Shown here piece by piece: positions 11,197 to 23,014 of a DNA stretch of 64,000 nucleotides. A model generated the notes under the pieces. It was not told where the DNA came from, did not search any database, and saw nothing but the letters and a program-made list of their open reading frames with translations. The first letter of the stretch is position 1, and each line of letters opens with the position of its first letter. Made by a program: the position numbers and the translations under genes. This DNA is from Asterias amurensis. Its lineage: Eukaryota > Echinodermata > Asteroidea > Forcipulatida > Asteriidae. The stretch covers positions 20,818,501 to 20,882,500 of the forward strand of contig NC_092660.1 in assembly GCF_032118995.1 (NCBI RefSeq), given 5' to 3'.

Positions 11197-14100
11197 ATGA
11201 CACGCCGATTACGGGCTTGTCTTTTGCTATTATGTTCGATTGTTTTACTGAGTATTGTGTATAATGTCTTCTACTTCACGAAGAAGCCGCCAAGGATGCT
11301 TCAAATGACACACTTGAGACAGGAGTTAATCAGAGAAATTACATGGGGAAATACTTCGTTCGTCTTTAATGCAGACGAGCATAAGCAAGAAGGCATCAAC
11401 ACAATCATTGTTAGAGGTATAACAGGTAACACCGAGGCTATAGTAAGGTGAGGAGGATTAGCTGTAACATAACCTATCGATGTTTGTACACACGCAGGTA
11501 AACGCATATACCTGCCCTGGATCGGTCGAGTTGGTTTTTGAAAAGCGTTTGTAACCGTTTGTTATAAAATGCATATGGTTAAAAAGATGTTTTAAAAGTA
11601 GAATACATCGATCCACACACATTTGTCTCGAAAATACGTGATTTTTTTTCTTTTTACTTTGCGAACTAACACGGTCGGCAAGTTATGGGAGTCACCATAT
11701 TATGGCCGACCGTGTTCTTTGGTCGACGAGGTAAAAGGAAAACGACGCAATTTCGACTGTTACTTGTGTGGATTTGATAAATTAAAAATCCTTGTGAAAT
11801 TTGCATTGCTATGGGCGCTGCCATTTTCTACATGATGAAAGTCAAGGCGCCCGACCAACTGCAAAGTCTTGCACCCGCTGTATAGGTTGGCGTGATGCTT
11901 GAGAATACTAGTGCATACCGCATTGTAGGGGAGATACACCAAGTGAGAAGACTGGTCCTTGACAATTACCAAAAGTGTCCAGATTTTCTACGCAAGGACT
12001 GACAAAAATATGTTCCATTTTCTCGGAGTGATTGAAGGAGTGTGGTACCATTATTTGCTTGTTCTATTCGATTCTATCAATTGTGTTTCCACTTAGTTTA
12101 CACTCATCCCATGGAGGCCTAAAATAAATCTGTTATCAATAACAAATCTTTTATAGGACATTAAAAAACTACCATTGCCAACATTATTCCCGACACAACT
12201 TGTAACATACCCCAGAACTTAAACCATTTTTGCAATGAAGCTTTGTCAAGAAATGTAGTTTTACTTTAACAAAATTGTGTTTGCAAAGTTTATCTACGTC
12301 AACTCTGTTTTCTACTTTCCCTAATTCTTTGGGCAAAAAAAAGATATTGTTGAGTTGGCCTCCAGTTGGTTTATTTACTCACACAACACGGAACCGTTCA
12401 GAATCAGTCTCAACAATCCATAGTAGAAGGGGTTATTGAAGGGAGTATGAGGTCAAATTGTTGTTCTACAGTTTATTTCGTTTACTGCTTCGCCGATTTC
12501 CCTTTCATAAGGCAAATACAATAAATGTCGAGTTGCCAACCAGGGAAAATATTTGAAAGCCTTATGTCAATAATATTATAGCCCCCTACACAAGGTAGAA
12601 ATAACGATACTGAAACGCCAACAAATAAATGAATAAAAAGAAAAGGAAACAACTTGTGGAAACACCAGAAACATAGAAATATAAAGACGCCGAAATATAA
12701 TTTAGAATAAAAACCTCGGATACAAAGAAGCAAACGGGAAAACACGGATATACAGAGAATGTAGAAACAAACATGAATTAAGAAACACAAAATAAGAGAT
12801 ACAAGAAACAAAGAAGCTCAATAAATAATTGAAAAGGGGAATCAATTCACAAATAAGAAAGGCCTGCAGAATCTTATGAACACAGAATAACGTCAAGAAC
12901 AAAACATAGCAACTTGCATCAGTACCGTACCCGTTATCAGCTTTCAAAAATACAAAAGAGTAGTTAAACTTTTTAACAATATATTAGCACCCATTGATCA
13001 CACAGAACATTGAAAATCGCTATAAGATCAAGACTATGACTCAACTATGTCAAATGAATTTCATTCTTCATAAATAGTTGGTAGACTTTCAGACTGAAAA
13101 TGGTGAATTAAAGTCTTGAATACCTGAGCATATAACGAAAAAAACGAATTGAACCTGAGTGAGAAGAACCAAATCATGTGTGCACCATGGCAATGCATTC
13201 ACAATAGCTGAAAAAGAAACCTTTAGCTTAAACAAACTAGGGGTAACTTGTATATTTACATGCGTTCATGTAGAAATGAAATTGAATTTATGTCGACTAA
13301 AAAGGATCAGGAAAATGTATTTCGATGCCGTAAGTTGAATCATTTGACCTTAGAGAAACTATGGTTTAAGAAATTACCGAATATTTATTAAACATCATGA
13401 AAACTCATGACAGTTATTTGTTGGGTTTGAGATGCAATTCATGTTTCGAGGGTTTTTCTGTGGTTCTCCTTTTATTAACACTTAGTTGCATGAGTATCAG
13501 GGCTGATATTATAATGTGCTATTTGTGTATGACTGTCATCACCTGACATAAATCAGACAGTATTTTGGATCCCCTCTTATCTAAAGGTATCATAAGCACC
13601 ATTTGATTTGAAGCAACCGTGTTCGAAAAGGTAAGCTTTAGTTAGCGTTGAAGAAAAAGCTTATTGGGATCGTTGTTACTGTATCTCGTGAATTTAAACG
13701 TTTTCACCCAATCACACGTTAGAATGTGTAAAGCATAAAAAGCACACACAGTCTCGTCTGTGTAGACGGTGTACAGAAAAATTCACGAGATTTCACCTAT
13801 ACTTTATGTTGTTTATTGACTATTATTATTTCTGTCATTATTATTTTGCTTTCAGGAAAAGCTCCATACCGGGTCAATTTCAAGTATTAAAAGAAATTGG
13901 GGACCAATTGACTTTTTGCGATCACGTGCTAACGTCAACACCATGGAAACCAAATCCTCTAAATCTAGCCGAGTTCAGGTAATTAAGAACACGTTGCCTT
14001 GGATCGGACGAGTTGGTCTAAAAAAAAAGCGTCCGTAACCCTTTCCACTGCGTGGTTTTTCCTTTTATTGTGCGAACTAACACGGTCGGCCATTTATGTT

Positions 14101-17100
14101 GACTCCCATAACTGGCCGACCGTGTTAGTCGACGAGGTAAAAGGAAAACCGTGCAATTTCGAGGCATGTTTGTGTGGATCATTGTGTTCTACTTTTACAA
14201 CATCTTTCTACCATATGCATTTTATAAAAAACGGTCACACACACTTTCCAAGGACCAACTCGACCGATCCAAGGCAACGTGTTCCTTTAATATAATGGAT
14301 TAGAGACACGATTAACCGGAATTGAAATAATATCGTTGTGTTAATAAAATTCTCTTGCATCGGGGATAATGATTAGGCCGTTTACTTGGTTTTACACCTA
14401 TACGGATGTGTAGCACTGTATGAGCCCAATACTTTCTCAAGTCCTGTGAAAAATCAAAGGCATAATTATTTTCGGGTGGGATTCGAACCCACGACCCTTG
14501 CAATTCTAGAGCAGTGTCTAACCAACTAGACTACCGAGATTGCCCGGTAGCTAGTGGCAGTTCGAACAATATTTTAGCAGTGAGTACTGCAAACTAATTA
14601 GTATACTATAGATTTTAAATTTGCATCTAGAATAAAGAACACTATTAACTGGTTTAACCGATACGCACCGATGTGTGTAGCACTGTATACTCATTACTTT
14701 CCCGTCTGTGGAACATATTACATGCATATTAATACTCAGATGGGATTCCAAATTCTTATTCAATTTTATTTTAAAAATATGGTGTGTTTTTTCTCTTGAG
14801 AACGGTGAAAGAAAAACCACACGTGATCAACCCCATGTGCACTATGTATCACCTTAAAGTATCAATGACTTTCTTAAAGAATTGACAAACACTGTTTTCT
14901 TATTTTGTACATTGTTGAATATATTTGTGGGAAAAAATACTAATAAGTAAGCCAAGTAAAATGTGGGTCTTTGAAGGGGAAGTTTACGTACGTTTGGTAT
15001 AATTCCTTTTTTGGTTAGAAGCCTATACACCAGCTTTCGAGTGTCTAAAGCATTTTGAGATACATTTTACTTCAAGATGTGTTTACGTAATTAGCTTTTA
15101 TTCCCCAAAATTTGAATCTGACAAGGTTTGGCTGCGGTATCATTTCTCAGCTTGTGTAACCCTGTAGTATTATTCTTTCTGTGTGGACAAACGCTCCGGA
15201 AGGCGGCGATATCTCGAATACACGACCGTCCTCTTGACACGAATTTTTCACAGGTTAATTTTGATTGTAAAAATCTTCTAGATACACAGGATTAAAACAA
15301 TCAAACGGTTCCAATACAAAAACTTTTGCTCAATACTTTCCTCTAAACCGCTTTTTATCGAGTGCGCCCTCTATATTAAATATATCGTTTAGTGTTATGT
15401 TATTTTGCGAAACCTGGATAAGGATAAGGATATTTTGTTTTTATTAGCAACCATAACCATAGCCGACGGTGTGAGATTTTGCATGGGTTTATTGGTACAT
15501 AAATATAAAGGCTCACCTTGTGTAACTCGCCATATTGGAAGATAAGGAATCACAGGATGTTGATCGTTTTAGTAGATGTATAGTAGCTTCATATTTTTCA
15601 CCAAAAAACAACTTTTGAGCTTATCTACGGCATAACTTAAGATTGAGATCGATTTTAACATTTATTATACAAAACATTGTATAATAAGTCATATTGATAG
15701 TTCAATGCTTTTGAACTACGTCATCACGTTACGTCCAACCGAACAACGTGTTTTTGTAATAACAAATTTATGTCTAGTTATTAGCTGTTCCGGCGTAGTG
15801 GTGGGAACAGCTATTGAAATCGTCAAGATTTGTGTGTGTTATTGTTATGATTTGTATCCTCAAAAGCCCATAGGTTTAACCAGGGCAATTTCTCACGGCC
15901 AAAAGTCATACTTTGTCCAATATGAAAGAGTCAAAGCCTATACCATATTAAAGCTTAGGTTTTAAAAAGTTACAGTTAAATGTAATGAGCATCTATTCAT
16001 TAATTAATTAACTAAGTTATAACGACATGAATATTCAATCAGCCGATATATATATTTTTTTCTTTCTTACTTTTTAGGTACTGTTTAACCATTCGATAGC
16101 CTTAATTTCCGGACGACGTCACCATGACGTCATGTACTGCACGTCTTGTGTGCATAAACGGCCGGTGTTGTTGCACTTTTTGTTCAATAGAGATTTCTTA
16201 CGTTCACCGACTAATTCACGGATAGAGTCCATAGATATATCCGGGCTACATCTAGGTACATGTTTGGGGCTACATTTAGGTTCGGGCTACATCTAGGTGC
16301 CGCACAGGAGTGTGACCTTTTTTCCACAGCGGTAGCAAGATGAAGAAAATGAAGAAGACTTCTTTGTTGTAGCTATGGCACGTACTGCATCTCGGCTTGC
16401 AGTTTCCATTGCGATTGCTAATCCTGTAGCTTTCTTCAATGTGAGCTTATCTTCAGCCAATAACCGTTTCTGGATGTTACCAGCTCGCAATCCGCAGACA
16501 AATCTATCACGTAGAGCCTAATTGAGATACTCTCCGAAGTTACAGTGCTTGGCTAACTTGCGTAATTCAGCTTGATTGACGCTGACACGTTCCCCCTCTT
16601 TCTGGTCTCTTATATGAAATCGAAACCTCTCCGCAATTACCAGGGGCTTGGGAGACAGATGTGAAGTCAAAATGTTCACAAGTTCATCATATGTTTTGGA
16701 GGAGGGTTTGGCAGGTATTGTCAAATTCTTCAACAGCCCGTATGTTTTACTTCCAATAAGACCAATCAGAGCCGGTACTTTATTGCTATCATCATCAATA
16801 CTGTTCACCTCAAAATATTGTTCTAAACGTTCAACATATGTTGGCCAATCCTCTTCTGCATTGTTGAAGGGATCGATTCGCCCGATCATCATAGACGCCA
16901 TCGTAATGTACACCGACTATTCACGTTGACTTTGTGTGTGTATAGCATGCACAAAATAGTTAGGATGACGGAGATCAAGTTGTCAAAAGTAACTTTGGAA
17001 AAACGGGATCCAAATCACTTATTTTCAGCAAGAAATAATGCTTCAAAATGCCAACAGTCTAGTTATAGAGTTGAGGTATATATTATATATCAGTTTGATA

Positions 17101-20100
17101 AAGTTTAGAGTAATCCTCGTCGCCAGTTTGTGAGATTTTGCATGGGTTTATTGGTACATAAATATAAAGGCTCACCTTGTGTAACTCGCCATTGGAAGAT
17201 AATGAATCACATGTCTCAACCCTTGAGGGCGCTATTTGAACAATGAAAGTGGCAATGTGCATATATTAAAGGGGCACATCTTACAGACGGGTTGGATTCG
17301 CTGCAGTCATAAAACCTACGGAGGCTCAGGGGATTCGAACCTACGCTATAGTCCTACCGAATTACCCGACTTGGCAACTCATGTCTATGTATTAATTAGT
17401 TTGAATGAACGATGATTTATACCGGTCATTAAACAGCCGTTAGAGATTCTCTGGTGGTGTACCATTGACCGCACCCTCTCTATCTACACCTCCCCCCCCC
17501 CAAATCCAGGATGAAGCTCATGAACAAGACCAAGTCGACCTTTCAGGACGGGTTTGTCTTGACTCATCACAACACGAGAGTAGGAAACACTTTGCCGTAT
17601 ACTGTGGATAACTACAATCTTGGTTCTAAGACAAAATTCTTCAATGTAACAGAAGGATTCTTTGCAGAGAATGTTTCCCCGGTAAGTCTCGACTCTTCCG
17701 GGTGTTTAAGAACAACAACATAATGCAGAAATTAATGGAAAAAAAACACATATCTCCTTAAGAAATCTTGCGTATTTAAAGTCGAAAGTCTTAGACTCCT
17801 TAAAAAGAGGCAGTGTTTCTTTAAAAACTTACATTTTGAAATTAATACAAAATTGATCATCTGAAATAGACCTTCACTACACAAGGCCACACAGCAAAAG
17901 AAGGGTCTTCTACGAGCTCTCAAAAAGATTAATTAAAGACAATGTAAATCATCAGGGGTAGAGGGTGTTTTAGGCTAATTCAAGAGGAAATATTATGTTG
18001 GAGCAAATGTTTTAAGGTGTTGGCCTACCTGAGTTTAGGCCGATGTATTGGAAAACTGCGTGTGAACATAAGTACTATGTACTCCTTTGTTTTGTCTTCG
18101 ATCTTTCTTTTTGGGGTAATAATTATTGTATTTTCGTCTCTCCAGAATTCACCTCTATCTGGCAAACAATTCAAACGATGCAGCGTGGTTGGCAATAGTG
18201 GAACTCTTTCCAATAGCAGCTGTGGAAAGGAGATTGACCAATCAGATTACGTCATCAGGTACTTTTCGAAGAAACAAAACAGTACAACAAAACAAAACAA
18301 ATGTTAAAAAAAACGAAACAACAAAAATTACGACAATAAACACAACATCTACTGCCTTTACTTCAAATTCAAGACTTTTCAAGAAATCCACGGGCGGGTT
18401 ATTGTTTGTTTTGACATTATGCATATTTCATTGTTGCAGTCCGAGTTCACATTGAGGGCGCTATTTTAATTGACAAGACAACATCCTCGGCAGCTTCAAA
18501 ATCATATTTGTGACCCACTCTGTGAAAATGAGTCACATGTCGCCCATTGCAATATTAAGTAATGGACAGTTTAATGTGGAAAATGTTGTAGTGGCTAGTT
18601 TCAAACGGGAGTAACTCAGCAACGCGATACACCCCAAAGCTTATATTAGACACATACCAAATTACTGCTGCTGATGTGTTCTTTCCAGCCATGCATATAA
18701 CTCAATTCCTGAAATTGCCTACATCTGACTCATTTTCACAGAGCGGGTCATATTTTTTAAATCTTCAACATGCACTTTGGTGACCACGTGACTTTGTGGT
18801 CCATTAACATAGAGATTTACTTGATCCTAACTGATGGTTAAGATTGCCATGTGTTATTCGAAAATGTAAATCGAAAATATAGGCACAATATTTAATAAAT
18901 AAAACGTTTATTACAAAGATGACAACGTAAAACATAGATAAAGATGAAAACAAACTGACAATGTCGTTAAAGCTTTAAGATCAAAACATAGGAGGGGATA
19001 CAATGAAAACAGCCGTCGATTTCACCAAACTCTTCCCAACTTAGGATTAAACTTAGGCCGGACGTAGAAAGAGTTCAGTTCTGTATCCTTAATAGACGTT
19101 AGGATGGATTGAACTCATTCCTAAGTTAAGACGAGTTACTCGTCCTAACTCAAGATTGGATTCATCCTAGACTTTTGTGAAATTGGCTGCAGGCTTCTGA
19201 TTTTGGTTTTAATTGTGATTTTTCTAATCAGTGCTTTTAAACAAATGTTTTCATCAGGATGAACCTTCCGATACTACGCCCTCATATGGCGGACGCTGGA
19301 TGGAAAACCAACTTAACGACGATGAATCCTACTCTAGTTACAAGAAGGTAGGAACTCAATCATTTTGTGACGTTTTCCGTCAGGACTATAATGTTACATC
19401 AATAACATTTCAACATCTTTGGTATAAACTGTAAGTGCGAAAAACAAATCGAAGTAAGACATCCTTAACGTTTCTGTGTGGACATTATTTTATCTATTTC
19501 TTCAGATTTAACGGTTTGAAGACCAAAGAGGGAATCGATGAATATTTAAATATCATTGCTGACTTCTATGGAGTCCTTTGGTTACCATGCATTACGGCCA
19601 CCCGCACGCAAGATATGTGCTTAAAATCCAAACAAACCCTTGACGACTACGGTGTCCGAAACCCAGAATCAACTATCGCTAACCCATTCCATTTTGATGC
19701 ACTACTCGACTTCTGGAAGGAAAGAACTATTAAGCAGTTTCTTACATCAGGTACGATTGGGAACGTTATTGCTTGTATTCATCACATTGTATATATATTT
19801 TTTTCTCAATATTATTTACTTCTTTAAATGACCGATGGTGAATGAGGTCATTGTCAATCCGTTCTGCTTGAACATTTTCCGGCGACAGTACGTCTTAATG
19901 TCTTCAGGTCTGAGAAGGACTAGAAGTGAGAAGCAGTCAATATGTGTTTATAACACAGCTCGGTCTTAAATGCCAAATAAGAACAGAAATCTGGAAAAGA
20001 TAGGAAGTTTTGTAGTTGCAGTTCACGGTTCAAGTCAAGAGAGGGCGCTGTAACCCGGCACTATTTTCCAAGACCAGTGCCCGCTCGGGTACCAGTTCCA

Positions 20101-20774
20101 ACACGCGCGCGCGATCACTATATTAGTTCATCCCACGTGACCATGTTTCAGCCAATCATAATACAGAACAAGCAAGAGGTGTGTTATTATGACGATTATT
20201 CCCCGTCGGGCTTGTGAGTGACCAGAAGAGGGGATTATTTCCCTCGGCCTTCGGCCTCGGCAAATAGGTCACTCTTTTGGTAAAGTCCCTCGGGGGAATA
20301 GACGTACACTAGTTACCTCATTGCAGTCAATATGTGAATACTATAAGACGAAAAGCTATAAATGAGATGAAGTGGAGTTCGCGCCTTCTCTGTTGAATTA
20401 TTTACCTCGTTTTGTTTGAAAGTAGGTTGGTAGTCCAGCATGATTGTTGAATATTGAAAAAAAAAGACGGTAAAAGACCTAAACTCACTTCACATTAATA
20501 ACTGAACTTTGTTTTATTCATAGGTTTCTACATGACCCACTTGGCACTGACGATGTGTGAAGAGACACACCTCTACGGCTTCTGGCCCTTCCTCTACAGG
20601 GTGCCAGACAGAGTGACAGACACTGGGACAAACACATTGAGGAAAGTCAAGTATCACTACTTCGACGAAATCGGTTCAAGTAAAGCTCATTCGATAAGCG
20701 ATGAGTTTGCTGTATTGCTTCAGATGCACGTTCTGGGACTCCTTAAGTTGCATGTCGGTGATTGCGACGTTTGA
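11197..20774 (+). CDS. ST8SIA-like: ST8Sia-like alpha-2,8-sialyltransferase, gene 2 (complete, 414 aa)
   Basis: Seven coding exons: 11197-11447, 13856-13978, 17510-17681, 18146-18258, 19258-19347, 19506-19750 and 20524-20774 (1245 nt in frame, stop TGA). Type II Golgi topology is predicted: a basic tail MTRRLR, a hydrophobic anchor at about residues 7-27, a stem, then the GT29 catalytic domain. Sialylmotif L starts at C194 ([20 protein letters not shown]) and ends near TTMNPT. Motif S spans residues 332-354 ([10 protein letters not shown]), motif III is HYFD 376-379, and motif VS is H387...E392. Sequons NKT (exon 3) and NLT (motif L) may be glycosylated. Exons 1-2 are clearly diverged from genes 3 and 4, while exons 4 and 7 are very similar to them. 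Intron 2 carries a fossil LTR element on the other strand. Start: first ATG before the anchor; no clear TATA box upstream. Confidence 0.88.
11516..11773. mobile_element. MITE family B, copy 2 (partial)
   Basis: Starts within the terminal repeat (TGGATCGGTCGAGTTGG) and runs to TACTTGTGTGGAT. The right terminal part is missing. A short piece of family C (about 11931-11982, AAGTGAGAAGACTGGTCCTT) follows. Confidence 0.65.
12925..13552 (+). repeat. Dispersed repeat, inverted partner downstream of gene 3
   Basis: Matches, in reverse complement and with many differences, the sequence around 34140-35775. Shared stretches include TTGATCACACAGAACATT, AGACTATGACTCAACTATGT and ACCAAATCATGTGTGCACCA. Lies in intron 1 of gene 2. 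No coding capacity is evident, so the class is unknown. Confidence 0.65.
13985..14289. mobile_element. MITE family B, copy 3
   Basis: Ends AAGAACACGTTGCCTTGG and CCAAGGCAACGTGTTCCT with the palindromic centre CACGGTCGGCCATTTATG / CTGGCCGACCGTG. It starts 6 nt after the exon 2 donor of gene 2. Confidence 0.8.
14380..14547 (-). mobile_element. tRNA-derived SINE
   Basis: On the - strand the head (14547-14473) has A box TAGTCTAGTTGG and B box GGTTCGAATCC in tRNA order, followed by a body with TGTAGCACTGTATG (+ strand spelling). A diverged second body copy is at about 14635-14760. A functional tRNA is unlikely because the arms do not pair well and a body is attached. Confidence 0.55.
15470..17211 (-). 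mobile_element. Fossil LTR retrotransposon, Ty3/gypsy type
   Basis: Terminal direct repeats of about 85 bp (15470-15554 and 17129-17211) begin TGTGA and end TCACA, and are nearly identical, which suggests a fairly young insertion. Next to the right-hand repeat, read on the - strand, is AACTGGCGACGAGGATTAC, a primer-binding-site type known from Ty3/gypsy elements. A gag-like region (about 16290-16905, - strand) has the pattern RLEQYFEVNSI...ERFRFHIRDQKEGE and a zinc-knuckle-like CYRCG. No pol part was recognised. The element is broken and only a fraction of full length. It sits in intron 2 of gene 2, opposite to the gene. Confidence 0.7.
17320..17385 (-). mobile_element. tRNA-like SINE head
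   Basis: On the - strand: AGTTGCCAAGTCGGGTAATT followed by GGTTCGAATCCCCTGAGCC. It has B-box character in tRNA order, but the fold is poor. Just upstream of exon 3 of gene 2. Confidence 0.35.
19030..19185. repeat. ACGAGTTACTCGT-type repeat
   Basis: Contains the palindrome ACGAGTTACTCGT among CCTAAGTT/AACTTAGG-type words. Related words occur at 1215-1250 and 2220-2290. Class unclear. Confidence 0.4.
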
Positions 20775-22404
20775 GTCGGAAAACTCGTCATTCCATGTAC
20801 TTTGCACATCTCAAGTGTTTTGGTAATTATGGCACTCTTATGGAGACCGTGTCAAACATGACGTCACTGAGATCGAAAGAGGGACAAGACCCTCGTGTTA
20901 GAGAAGAGAACCAACCCTTAACTCTATTCACATGAACTTAGCATGGAATACAACCACGACCACACAGTGAGAGGCGAGTGTTTTAGGCACTCTCCATCTT
21001 TAACGCAGCGGGGGAGGGGGGGGGGGTCGCCGGAAAAAAGTCTCTCTGATTATTTAACACAGATAACATAGTAAACAGTTCAACACCAAGAATAAAGCCT
21101 TTTTTAAACCTCTCACTAGGGGGGTTCTCATAAATGATGACGTCATTATACATAGACCATTGATCTCAAAATAAAGTAGAGTTCGACGACCTTATGGAAT
21201 GGAGTGCATGCAGTAGTAAGCGCTTGCGCAGTGGTTATTGTGAAAAGGGCAATTAAACATAATGATAATTTCATACACAGAAACCAATCAACCTATAATT
21301 TTGTAAAAAAAAATTATATATATTTGTTTACCTTATACAACGGTTTTTCGGTTCAACTTCCGGCTGGTACCGGAGTATAAAGGTCGACATAGGGTCATGT
21401 CTGCGTGTGAATCTTTAGCACTTGTTATTCAAAATGGTGAAAGATGATTTACTTGTGTTATGTGTTCCTTCTAATTTTTTAAGAGTTTGTTTAGGAGGCT
21501 GTTTCAAATTGCCGTGTGTGTTTTTATATTTGCAGGTTAATACCAAAATTGTTACAAGGTGTTCATCATTTTGAGTGAAGATATAAACATGTTTGTTACA
21601 ATTGTAATGGATCAGTGTGATTTGTTTGGTGAAACTCTAGACTTTTGCTATTTTTTCAAGAAAATATGTCCAGTCCATCTGCCAAGTTCTCGTCGCCAAA
21701 GTATATGACCGCAAGTTTCCATATTAAAGTATTTCTCGATGAGAACACAACACAAATGCATATAGGGTATGTGTGTTGCGTTGTTTTATCTTTAGCCTTT
21801 GCGAAAGACCATGCTCTATACAGGGTCAAAACGTAAGGCCACTAATCTTGTTTTTTTTTCATCTACATTTTCATGTCATTTGGTGAGTAAGTAGCAGAAT
21901 CTAGTTATATTTTTAAATATTAAAATAATTAAAATTAAAATTTCCAATCAAATACTTCCTTTTTACTTATTTCAATGAGTCGGGTAACGAAAATGCAAGC
22001 AATACATCTAAAGAAATCGATAGGCCTACTTTATATAAAAAAAAAAAATAAAAAAAAAATAAAAACTGTTGAGCAATTTGGCCTAGGTTTAAAGTTTGGC
22101 AAGATCTTGTCACAAACGACTGTCATGGTTTGATTTTTAGAAACTGGTTTTTAAATGGAGTTAGGTTGCCATGTGCCTGAAATACTACTCTATATTGTTG
22201 TTTTGTGCATAAATCTTCCAGTTTTCAAACTTTTCTATATTTAATATAGGAGTAATTTGCAATGTGTTAGGTACATTTAAGGATCTCAAGATGCTACACA
22301 ATGTACTTCATGTTATAAGTAATGATGTGACAAAAATCTAAGTAACCTTTGTGATTCTAGTCTTTTTATGAAAGTTTCCCTTACGGGGTCTATAATGTAC
22401 TTCT
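20775..22404 (+). other. 3' flank of gene 2
   Basis: Candidate poly(A) signal at 21091, a G-rich run (about 21010-21027), A-rich stretches near 22040-22070, and GGGTCAAAACGTAAGGCCAC at about 21821, which resembles 45108-45130. No gene found. Confidence 0.5.
21091..21096 (+). terminator. Candidate poly(A) signal of gene 2
   Basis: AATAAA about 320 nt after the stop codon of gene 2, followed by CCTTTTTT. Confidence 0.4.
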
Positions 22405-22702
22405 TGTAGGAAAAAAAAAACCAATGTCCATAGATTTACATTAAACTTACACAGTTTGAAGATAATGATAGTGGAAAGCTTCACTGAAAATATTACTTAT
22501 TGAGGTGCCGTAGTGTTTAAGAAATGAGTAAAACAATGTCATGAAAATAGTTTTCGTTTCAGTGATCATGAGACGAAAATTTTCATGACATTGTTTTGCT
22601 AATTTTCAAAAACTACAGCACCTCAGGAACTGATGCTTTCGACTATTTCATTTTCTTCAAACGGTGTAAGTTTAATGTAAATCTGTGGACGTTGTGTTTT
22701 CC
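22405..22702. mobile_element. MITE family F, copy 1
   Basis: Foldback: TTTACATTAAACTTACAC near the left end pairs with GTAAGTTTAATGTAAAT near the right end. The inner arms are TGTCATGAAAATAGTTTTCG and its approximate complement. Other copies: 28766-29143 and 36634-36808. Confidence 0.7.
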
Positions 22703-22709
22703 AGTTAGA

Positions 22710-22832
22710 GCAATGGTTGGGTGTCTTGCTCAAGGACACAAGTGTCACGGTTGGGGATTCGAACCCGACACTCTGCTGATCAGAAACAACCGAGTTTGAA
22801 ATCCGGTACTCTTAACCGCTCGGCCACGACAC
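22710..22832 (-). mobile_element. SINE with class II tRNA-like head
   Basis: On the - strand the head (22832-22740) reads GTGTCGTGGCCGAGCGGTTA with a long variable arm and B box GGTTCGAATCC. The 7-bp acceptor stem closes (two G-U pairs). The adjacent GGGTGTCTTGCTCAAGGACA (+ strand) is a typical SINE body word. A Leu- or Ser-type ancestry is likely. Confidence 0.5.
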
Positions 22833-22856
22833 TTCCACAACATTAGTTTTCGAGAA

Positions 22857-23010
22857 AGAATTAGTACTTTTCAACGTGTTTGATTTCAAGACCCCGGGAT
22901 AAGATCTTGGGAGTCTAGTCCGAAATCAAGCATCTGAAAGCACACAACTTCGTGTGACGTTTGTGTTTGTTTCCATTACTATCTCGCAACTTGGATGACC
23001 AATTTACAAT
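22857..23010. mobile_element. MITE family C fragment
   Basis: Landmarks CAAGCATCTGAAAGCACACA and CTATCTCGCAACTT of the family, with no terminal repeats. It runs straight into the 54-bp minisatellite. Confidence 0.5.
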
Positions 23011-23014
23011 TATG

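Noticed and set aside
12482-12947. Hydrophobic - strand frames (about 110 and 81 codons)
   Set aside because: Low-complexity AT-rich sequence; no start context, splice signals or family resemblance.
14473-14547. Functional tRNA gene on the - strand
   Set aside because: A and B boxes are present, but the arms pair poorly and a SINE body follows.
15705-15965. 86-codon frame inside the fossil LTR element
   Set aside because: No recognisable domain; most likely chance within a decayed element.
22740-22832. Functional tRNA-Leu or tRNA-Ser gene on the - strand
   Set aside because: The acceptor stem closes, but the anticodon stem is weak, the anticodon is ambiguous and a SINE body word adjoins.
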